From an uncultured Clostridia bacterium (GTDB lineage Bacteria; Bacillota_A; Clostridia; Christensenellales; Aristaeellaceae), in assembly GCA_945871545.1 (NCBI GenBank), contig CAMBWJ010000142.1, positions 1 to 5,564 of the forward strand: a stretch of 5,564 bases of DNA. Reading direction: 5' to 3'. Of the stretch, positions 1 to 4,386 are shown in pieces; within the stretch, counting starts at the first letter, position 1, and the number at the start of each line of letters is the position of its first letter. The notes under the pieces were generated by a model that had not been told where the DNA came from, ran no database searches, and saw only the letters and a list, made by a program, of their open reading frames with translations. A program made the translations under genes and the position numbers.

Positions 1-1021
1 GACCCACCTCGCCCCGGGCGCGCTCCGCCGAGGTGCACATGGCCAGAATCTCGTGTCCGTCCTTCAGGCGGATGGTGGCGCGCATGCTGCCGCCCGCATA
101 GCGCCGGTCGGTGAGCACGCCCTCCAGGCAGCAGTCGCCGCTTCGCTCCGGGCCGAAGCCCAGCCGCTCGGTGCGCAGGCTCAGGCAGACCCTGTCGCCT
201 GTCTTCGCGTCGAACTCCGCTTTTCGCGCGGGGATGCGCTCCCCGGCGTAGGAGAGCACCATGCCGTCCGCATGCACCGCTTCCACGCCGCACTCCAGCA
301 GGTTCGTCTGTCCGATGAACTCCGCAGCGAAGCGGGTGGCGGGGTGATCGTAGATCTGCTCCGGGGTGCCCATCTGCTCAAAGCGCCCGTTTCGCATCAC
401 GGCGATGCGGTCGGACATGTTCAGGGCCTCCTCCTGATCGTGGGTGATGTAGACGAAGGTCACGCCCAGCCGCTTCTGGATGTCCTTCAGCTCCACCTGC
501 ATCTGACGGCGCAGCTTCAGATCCAGCGCGCCCAGCGGCTCGTCCAGCAGCAGCAGCTCCGGCTGGAGGATCAGCGTGCGGGCGATGGCCACGCGCTGGC
601 ACTGTCCGCCGGAGAGCTGGCCCGGCATGCGCTTCTCGCAGCCCTCCAGCTGCACAAGGCGCAGCATTTCCTCCACTTTGGGTCGCCACTCGGCCCTCTT
701 CATGCCGCGCATGCGCAGGCCGTAGGAGATGTTCTTTTCCACATTCATGTGGGGGAACAGGGCATAATTCTGAAAGACGGTGTTCAGAGGGCGTTTCTCC
801 GGCGGCGCGTCGGTGATGTCGCTGCCGGAGAGCACCACGCGACCGGCGTCCGGCGCAAGCAGGCCCGCAATGATGCGCAGCGTGGTGGTCTTGCCGCAGC
901 CCGACGGCCCCAGCAGCGTGACGAACTCCCCGCGCCCCACCTCAAAGCTGAGATCGCGCAGAACCTGCGTCCCATCGAAGGACTTTTTCAGTCCCTCCAC
1001 CCGCAACAGCGCGTCCGCCAT
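1..1021 (-). CDS. potA: PotA-like ABC transporter ATP-binding protein (polyamine type), 3' end beyond the window
   Basis: This is the ATPase subunit of an importer, probably for spermidine/putrescine, acting at the inner face of the membrane. From the ATG at 1021, 340 residues are visible with no stop before the window edge. Seen in order: Walker A GPSGCGKT (38-45), Q-loop Q84 in NTVFQNYALFPHM, ABC signature LSGGQ (136-140), Walker B LLLLDE (156-161), D-loop GALD (164-167) and switch histidine H194 in YITHDQEEAL. A C-terminal TOBE-like part runs from about 277. The stretches PPEKRPLNTVFQNYALFPHM and THDQEEALNMSDRIAVM match the PotA subgroup closely. PotA proteins are usually about 350-380 residues, so only a short C-terminus is missing. 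TGAGGGGAGG (1029-1038) lies 7 bases before the start. Residue 141, just after the signature, is Cys where Gln is usual. Other importers of this family (iron, thiamine, phosphonate) share most motifs; the permease genes, expected to the left, would decide the substrate. Confidence 0.85.
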   Translation of the reverse strand, partial: MADALLRVEGLKKSFDGTQVLRDLSFEVGRGEFVTLLGPSGCGKTTTLRIIAGLLAPDAGRVVLSGSDITDAPPEKRPLNTVFQNYALFPHMNVEKNISYGLRMRGMKRAEWRPKVEEMLRLVQLEGCEKRMPGQLSGGQCQRVAIARTLILQPELLLLDEPLGALDLKLRRQMQVELKDIQKRLGVTFVYITHDQEEALNMSDRIAVMRNGRFEQMGTPEQIYDHPATRFAAEFIGQTNLLECGVEAVHADGMVLSYAGERIPARKAEFDAKTGDRVCLSLRTERLGFGPERSGDCCLEGVLTDRRYAGGSMRATIRLKDGHEILAMCTSAERARGEVG

Positions 1022-1056
1022 GCACAGGCCTCCCCTCAGAATTTGATTCCAATTGT

Positions 1057-1085
1057 ACTATACATTTTCTGTGTGAGCGCTGCAA
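1057..1085 (-). promoter_or_regulatory. Sigma-A-like promoter of the PotA-like gene, with dyad over the -35 box
   Basis: Read on the minus strand, a -35 box TTGCAG (1080-1085) and a -10 box TATAGT (1057-1062) are separated by exactly 17 bases, upstream of the ribosome binding site at 1029-1038. A small perfect dyad GCGCT-N3-AGCGC (1077-1089) covers the -35 box and could be a repressor site. The boxes are read from sequence; use in the cell is inferred. Confidence 0.6.
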
Positions 1086-1206
1086 GCGCGTTGTGTTGAG
1101 TTTTGATTACAGCAACGCGGCACTTTGTGAATATATTTACCCCGTTTGACGGCGCAGGAAACGCTGACAATTCAAACCGGAAAATGATGCTTTCGTCCAA
1201 AACCCC

Positions 1207-1236
1207 TTTTCATACCGCCCGCCGCCGTGCTATACT
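1207..1236 (+). promoter_or_regulatory. Sigma-A-like promoter of the nfeD-floA cluster
   Basis: A -10 box TATACT (1231-1236) matches consensus at five of six positions. It is preceded at 18 bases by TTTTCA (1207-1212), a four-of-six -35 match. The site lies just before the ribosome binding site of the NfeD-like gene, leaving a short leader of roughly 20 bases. A 14-base dyad (1233-1246) overlaps the -10 box and the expected transcription start. Confidence 0.55.
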
Positions 1237-1246
1237 GTGTACAGTA
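1233..1246. promoter_or_regulatory. Candidate operator: inverted repeat TACTGT-GT-ACAGTA
   Basis: Two perfect 6-base arms, TACTGT (1233-1238) and ACAGTA (1241-1246), are separated by two bases and sit across the -10 box and the probable transcription start of the NfeD-FloA cluster. The position is typical of a repressor site. No regulator is identified, and a dyad this short can arise by chance. Confidence 0.3.
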
Positions 1247-1262
1247 GAAAGGAGGAATCGGC

Positions 1263-1766
1263 ATGGGCAGTCTGATTCTCAATCATCCGCTGGGACTGAT
1301 CGCCATGATCGCGGGCTACGTGCTGCTGGTGGTGGAGATGTGCATCCCCGGCTTCGGCGTTCCGGGCGTCGCGGGCACGGTGCTGGCGATCCTCGGCCTG
1401 GTGGTGCTGCAGCCCACCGCGCTGCAGGCGCTGATCATCGTGGTGATCTACGTGGCGCTCTTGTGCGTGGCGCTGGCGATCTGCATGCACTCCGTATCGA
1501 AGGGACGGCTCTCCAAGTCCCGCCTGGTGCTCAACGACGTGGCCACCCACGCGGACGCGCCGGAGACCAACGACCTGAGCTACTTCATCGGCCGCACCGG
1601 CTCCGCACGCTCCGCGCTGCGCCCCGCAGGAATCGCGGACTTCGACGGCGTGCGGCTGAACGTGGTCTCCGAGGGCGACTTCATCGAGCAGGGCGCAGCT
1701 GTGCGCGTGGATCGCGTGGAGGGCAAGCGCATCGTGGTCTCCCAGCTGAAAAACGGAACTGTGTGA
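1263..1766 (+). CDS. Short NfeD-family membrane protein (flotillin partner)
   Basis: A 167-residue membrane protein of the NfeD family, whose members are encoded beside flotillin/SPFH proteins and are thought to act with them in membrane microdomains. Three hydrophobic segments are visible at about 9-26, 34-50 and 54-75; the first turn carries the family-like motif VVEMCIPGFGVPG (23-35). The C-terminal part, about 107-163, fits the NfeD OB-fold: IGRTGSARSALRPAGIADFDG followed by V-R-L-N-V-V-S-E-G-D-F-I-E-Q-G and a final V-E-G-K-R-I-V-V-S strand. It lacks the N-terminal ClpP-like serine protease domain of long NfeD proteins such as Bacillus subtilis YqeZ, so it is the short form. AAAGGAGG (1248-1255) lies 7 bases before the ATG. 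It is the first gene of the cluster, and floA starts 42 bases after its stop. Family call secure; molecular role unproven. Confidence 0.85.
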   Translation: MGSLILNHPLGLIAMIAGYVLLVVEMCIPGFGVPGVAGTVLAILGLVVLQPTALQALIIVVIYVALLCVALAICMHSVSKGRLSKSRLVLNDVATHADAPETNDLSYFIGRTGSARSALRPAGIADFDGVRLNVVSEGDFIEQGAAVRVDRVEGKRIVVSQLKNGTV

Positions 1767-1778
1767 GCCGAGGCTCAC
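1763..1778 (+). other. Small hairpin on the nfeD stop codon
   Basis: GTGAGC (1763-1768) pairs with GCTCAC (1773-1778) around a CGAG loop, so the nfeD TGA stop lies inside the stem. No T-run follows, so it is not a terminator. It could modulate transcript stability or coupling to floA, or be chance. Confidence 0.3.
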
Positions 1779-1808
1779 TGAGGTAATATTGGAAAGGATG
1801 GTATCATC

Positions 1809-2804
1809 ATGATGGAAATGGTTCTCATTCCGGTCATCGCAATCGTCGTCATCATACTCCTGATCGTGTTCTTCCGCTTCTTCCCCATCGGCCTGTGGAT
1901 CTCCGCAGCCGCATCGGGCGTGCACATCTCGATCTTCTCCATGGTGGGCATGCGCTTCCGCCGCATCAACCCCAGCAAGGTGGTTCTGCCGATGATCAAG
2001 GCCACGAAGGCCGGTCTGAAGGTGAACATGAACGAGCTGGAGGCCCACCTGCTGGCGGGCGGCAGCGTGGACCGCGTTGTGGACGCGCTGATCGCCGCCC
2101 AGAGCGCCCAGATTCCGTTGGAGTTTGAGCAGAGCCGCGCCATCGACCTTGCCGGACGCAACGTGCTGGAGGCCGTGAAGATGTCCGTCAACCCGAAGGT
2201 CATCGAGACCCCCGTGGTCGCCGCCATCGCCAAGGACGGCATCGAGCTGCGCGCCAAGGCACGCGTAACCGTGCGCGCCAACATCTCCCGCCTGGTGGGC
2301 GGCGCTGGTGAGGAAACCATCATCGCCCGCGTCGGCGAAGGCATCGTCACCACCGTCGGCTCCTCCGAGAGCCACAAGGCCGTGCTGGAGAACCCCGACC
2401 TGATCAGCCGCACCGTGCTGAACAAGGGTCTGGACGCAGGCACCGCATATGAGATTCTCTCCATCGACATCGCGGACGTGGACGTTGGCCGCAACGTGGG
2501 CGCGCAGCTGCAGATGGATCAGGCGGAGGCCGACCGCCGCATCGCCCAGGCCAAGGCCGAGGAGCGCCGCGCGATGGCCGTCGCCCACGAGCAGGAAATG
2601 ATCGCCGCCGTGCAGGAGATGCGCGCCAAGGTGGTCGAGGCCGAGGCCGAGGTGCCCAAGGCCATGGCGGAGGCCCTGCGCAACGGCAAGCTGGGCGTGA
2701 TGGACTACTACCAGATGCAGAACGTGATCTCCGACACCAACATGCGCGAAGCCATCGCCGGCAAGGGCGACGTGGCCAAGCCCGCCGATCCCCAGAAGAA
2801 GTAA
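1809..2804 (+). CDS. floA: Flotillin-like protein FloA
   Basis: FloA is a membrane-bound SPFH-family scaffold that organises functional membrane microdomains and affects membrane fluidity, secretion and signalling. The 331-residue length equals that of Bacillus subtilis FloA (YqfA). A hydrophobic N-terminal hairpin-like segment (about 5-45) includes [22 protein letters not shown]. The SPFH region (roughly 50-230) contains [34 protein letters not shown] and [22 protein letters not shown]. An Ala/Glu-rich coiled-coil region (about 237-290) ends in [14 protein letters not shown], a strongly FloA-like stretch. AAAGGATGG (1793-1801) is well placed for the ATG at 1809; a second ATG follows immediately at 1812, so the true start could be one codon later. 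It sits between the NfeD-like gene and an uncharacterised gene with gaps of about 40 bases, consistent with one transcript. No defect is seen. Confidence 0.95.
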   Translation: MMEMVLIPVIAIVVIILLIVFFRFFPIGLWISAAASGVHISIFSMVGMRFRRINPSKVVLPMIKATKAGLKVNMNELEAHLLAGGSVDRVVDALIAAQSAQIPLEFEQSRAIDLAGRNVLEAVKMSVNPKVIETPVVAAIAKDGIELRAKARVTVRANISRLVGGAGEETIIARVGEGIVTTVGSSESHKAVLENPDLISRTVLNKGLDAGTAYEILSIDIADVDVGRNVGAQLQMDQAEADRRIAQAKAEERRAMAVAHEQEMIAAVQEMRAKVVEAEAEVPKAMAEALRNGKLGVMDYYQMQNVISDTNMREAIAGKGDVAKPADPQKK

Positions 2805-2827
2805 TGCTCCTTGCAGCTTCTGATATG

Positions 2828-2846
2828 AAGGGAGGCGACGCACTTG
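2828..2846 (+). promoter_or_regulatory. Ribosome binding site that fixes a TTG start
   Basis: AAGGGAGG (2828-2835) is followed after 8 bases by TTG (2844-2846). The nearby ATG at 2848 is in another frame, and no ATG in the correct frame lies close by, so TTG is the best-supported start for the third gene of the cluster. Confidence 0.7.
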
Positions 2847-3392
2847 GATGGATTGATTGTGCTGCTGATCATCATCGGCGTGGTGACGAGCATCAGCAAA
2901 TCCAACAAAAAGAAGAAGGCCGCCGCTGCGCAAAAGAGGGTTGAAAGCCCCTCCCCTGCGCAGCCGAAGGCGGGCACAACGAAGATCCCCTACACCCGCG
3001 AGGAGTGGGAAGCGTTCCTTGCGGACGCTGAAGGCGAGGCTGCGGCAAAGCCCACGCCCGCAAAGAAGGCGGTAAAGCCCGCTTCTCCCAAGCCCGCGCC
3101 GCAGAAGCGCAAGGCGAACACCCCGCAGATGAACGTCGCCGCACCCGCTCCTGCCGCCATGTCCACCGGCTCCATTGCGCTGGATCCCAAGCAGAGCGTG
3201 GAGGGCGAGACCGAGACCGAGCACGCCGCGCACCGCCTGCGGGCAGAGCGCGAGGAGCAGCGCATCCACGTCGAGCGCGCCGCGGAGCAGGCGCTTGCCG
3301 AGGTCAACCTGCAGGCGCTGCGCAGCGCCGTGGTGATGAAGGAGATCCTGGACAAGCCCGTATCCCTGCGTCCGCGCAGGCGCTATTACTGA
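2844..3392 (+). CDS. Uncharacterised membrane-anchored Lys/Ala/Pro-rich protein in the floA cluster
   Basis: I do not recognise a named family. The 182-residue protein, starting at TTG, has one N-terminal membrane segment (about 4-17, LIVLLIIIGVVTSI) followed at once by a positive stretch SKSNKKKKAAAAQKR, which predicts the rest to be cytoplasmic. A short block around IPYTREEWEAFLADAE (48-63) looks structured. Then comes a low-complexity Lys/Ala/Pro linker (about 64-105), a charged, probably helical region (117-152), and a C-terminal motif LRSAVVMKEILDKPVSLR (158-175) ending in RPRRRYY. From memory, a similar ending (hydrophobic-x-x-E-I-L-x-x-P-x-x-L-R) recurs in small unnamed proteins of Clostridia, so the ending may be the functional part. 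It follows floA by 39 bases and probably shares its transcript, suggesting an accessory role with the flotillin; that is inference. The reading frame is well supported by its ribosome binding site and by ending before the double hairpin. Confidence 0.75.
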   Translation: MDGLIVLLIIIGVVTSISKSNKKKKAAAAQKRVESPSPAQPKAGTTKIPYTREEWEAFLADAEGEAAAKPTPAKKAVKPASPKPAPQKRKANTPQMNVAAPAPAAMSTGSIALDPKQSVEGETETEHAAHRLRAEREEQRIHVERAAEQALAEVNLQALRSAVVMKEILDKPVSLRPRRRYY

Positions 3393-3408
3393 ACGACCAT
3401 TGCTGTGC

Positions 3409-3430
3409 GGCGGGGTGAAGGCACCCCGCC
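3409..3430 (+). other. Strong hairpin downstream of the floA cluster
   Basis: Perfect 9-base arms GGCGGGGTG (3409-3417) and CACCCCGCC (3422-3430) flank an AAGG loop. It lies 16 bases after the stop of the third gene. The following bases, TTACGGC, are not a T-run, so it would be a weak terminator at best; a role as a 3'-end stabiliser or processing stop is also possible. Confidence 0.55.
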
Positions 3431-3444
3431 TTACGGCTATACGA

Positions 3445-3483
3445 GGGCTGTCTCAAAGCATTCTTTGCACTTTGAGACAGCCC
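3445..3483 (+). terminator. Long perfect inverted repeat, possible leaky terminator or attenuator before the response regulator
   Basis: Arms GGGCTGTCTCAAAG (3445-3458) and CTTTGAGACAGCCC (3470-3483) match over 14 bases around an 11-base loop. The downstream bases are CC then TTT then CCC, a poor T-run, so termination may be partial. CTTTG occurs twice (3463-3467 and 3470-3474), and the inner copy can pair with CAAAG (3454-3458), giving a weaker alternative fold. The stem ends only 14 bases before the GGAGG of the next gene. The TGTCTCAAA-type arm also resembles ends of insertion elements or small repeats in Clostridia, so it could be a repeat-derived hairpin. Confidence 0.45.
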
Positions 3484-3497
3484 CCTTTCCCAATTCT

Positions 3498-3512
3498 GGA
3501 GGTAATCCAATG
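3498..3512 (+). promoter_or_regulatory. Ribosome binding site that fixes the response regulator start
   Basis: GGAGG (3498-3502) lies 7 bases before the ATG at 3510. The frame is open further upstream to a GTG at 3405, but that extension would be translated through both hairpins and encodes no family sequence, whereas the receiver domain begins right after the ATG at 3510. Confidence 0.85.
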
Positions 3513-4256
3513 GAAAACATACGCATACTGATCGGCGACGACGACCCCGGCATGCGCCTGGTGATGCGCAAGCTAGCGGAGCGCGCGGAGGGCTACGAGC
3601 TGGTGGGCGAGGCTGCGGACGGCAAGGAGATCATCGCCCTCTTCGACCAGACCCACCCGGACGTGGTGCTGATGGACGTGGAGATGCCGGGCATGAACGG
3701 CATCGAGTGCGGCAAGGCGATTCAGGATCGCAAGCCCAAGACCATCATCATCTTCGCCACCGCCCACGAGGAGTACATGAAGAGCGCCTTCGAGCTTTAC
3801 GCCTTCGACTATCTGGTGAAGCCCTTCACGCTGGAGCGCGCGCTGAACACGCTGCGGCTGGCCCGCGAGCGCCTTACGGAGCAGCGCCGGGCGGTGAGCG
3901 CGGCCCTTCCGGCGCGCTCCAATGCGGTGCGCCGCATGATGATCAAGCACAGGGAGGGCGTGCGGCTGGTGGATCCCGAGGACATCCTGATGGTGCAGCG
4001 TGAGGAGCGCGCCACGGCCATCCTGCTGCGGGACGGCAGCAAGCTGCTGACCGCCGATCCCCTGGGGGAGATCGAGCAGCGCCTGCCGCCGGAAACGTTC
4101 TTCCGGGCGCACCGCAGCTACATCATCAACCTGGAGCAGATCGACTCCATCATGCCCTACGGGCGCTGGACCCACATCGTGCGGCTGCGGGGCACCCAGG
4201 CCGACGCGCTGATCACCCACGAGAAATTCGAGGAGCTGGAGCGCAGGTTCCAGTAG
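3510..4256 (+). CDS. LytTR-family response regulator (orphan)
   Basis: A 248-residue DNA-binding response regulator of the LytTR (LytR/AlgR/AgrA) class. The receiver domain (about 3-120) has the acidic pocket GDDD (9-12), the phospho-acceptor D56 in VVLMDVEMPGMNG, the switch Thr T84 in FATAHEEY and the invariant K104 in FDYLVKPF. The LytTR DNA-binding domain (about 143-246) shows VDPEDILMVQREE, then FFRAHRSYIINLEQIDSI (197-214), the hallmark of the fold, and a final ALITHEKFEELERRF. Regulators of this class usually work with a sensor kinase encoded next door and control surface, secretion, peptide or metabolite transport genes. No kinase gene is present on either side here, so the partner is elsewhere. 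No convincing promoter is seen in the 117 bases before it, so transcription may come from the floA cluster. A strong terminator follows the stop by 10 bases. The target genes cannot be told from sequence. Confidence 0.93.
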   Translation: MENIRILIGDDDPGMRLVMRKLAERAEGYELVGEAADGKEIIALFDQTHPDVVLMDVEMPGMNGIECGKAIQDRKPKTIIIFATAHEEYMKSAFELYAFDYLVKPFTLERALNTLRLARERLTEQRRAVSAALPARSNAVRRMMIKHREGVRLVDPEDILMVQREERATAILLRDGSKLLTADPLGEIEQRLPPETFFRAHRSYIINLEQIDSIMPYGRWTHIVRLRGTQADALITHEKFEELERRFQ

Positions 4257-4266
4257 CGCCATACCA

Positions 4267-4301
4267 CCCGGGAGCGCGTACACCGCCTCCCGGGCTTTTT
4301 T
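4267..4301 (+). terminator. Intrinsic terminator of the response regulator gene
   Basis: CCCGGGAG (4267-4274) pairs with CTCCCGGG (4287-4294), with possible further inner pairing GCG/CGC, followed by C and six T (4296-4301). It begins 10 bases after the stop codon, the classical arrangement for factor-independent termination. Confidence 0.9.
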
Positions 4302-4322
4302 GCGGCTTTTTCAATCCGCCGC

Positions 4323-4352
4323 TTGACAAAAGCGCTCCGCATATAGGACAAT
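4323..4352 (+). promoter_or_regulatory. Sigma-A-like promoter of the secreted repeat protein gene
   Basis: A perfect -35 box TTGACA (4323-4328) is followed after 18 bases by GACAAT (4347-4352), a four-of-six -10 match, in an A+T-rich stretch right after the terminator of the previous gene. This makes the downstream gene an independent transcription unit. The exact -10 box is less certain than the -35 box. Confidence 0.6.
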
Positions 4353-4386
4353 AGAGTTGAGAAAATATTGCATAGGAGGGAAATGT

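Noticed and set aside
53..1099. A 348-codon plus-strand frame across the PotA-like gene
   Set aside because: The opposite strand encodes an unmistakable ABC ATPase with every motif in order; the plus-strand product is compositionally biased and has no recognisable motif.
1103..1786. A 227-codon plus-strand frame overlapping the NfeD-like gene
   Set aside because: It is out of frame with the NfeD-like protein, has an Arg/Gly-rich product, and lacks a ribosome binding site; it also spans the promoter region.
1230..3269. A 679-codon open frame on the minus strand opposite the nfeD-floA cluster
   Set aside because: It mirrors the codon periodicity of three well-recognised genes on the other strand, its product is a His/Leu/Gly/Ala/Asp-rich sequence without domain motifs, and long antisense frames are expected in GC-rich genes.
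3405..3509. An N-terminal extension of the response regulator from a GTG at 3405
   Set aside because: It would run through both hairpins and has no family similarity; the ATG at 3510 has GGAGG at the right distance and the receiver domain begins there.
4302..4322. A second weak hairpin GCGGC...GCCGC after the response regulator terminator
   Set aside because: Only five base pairs with an 11-base loop and no T-run after it; the preceding terminator already explains the region.
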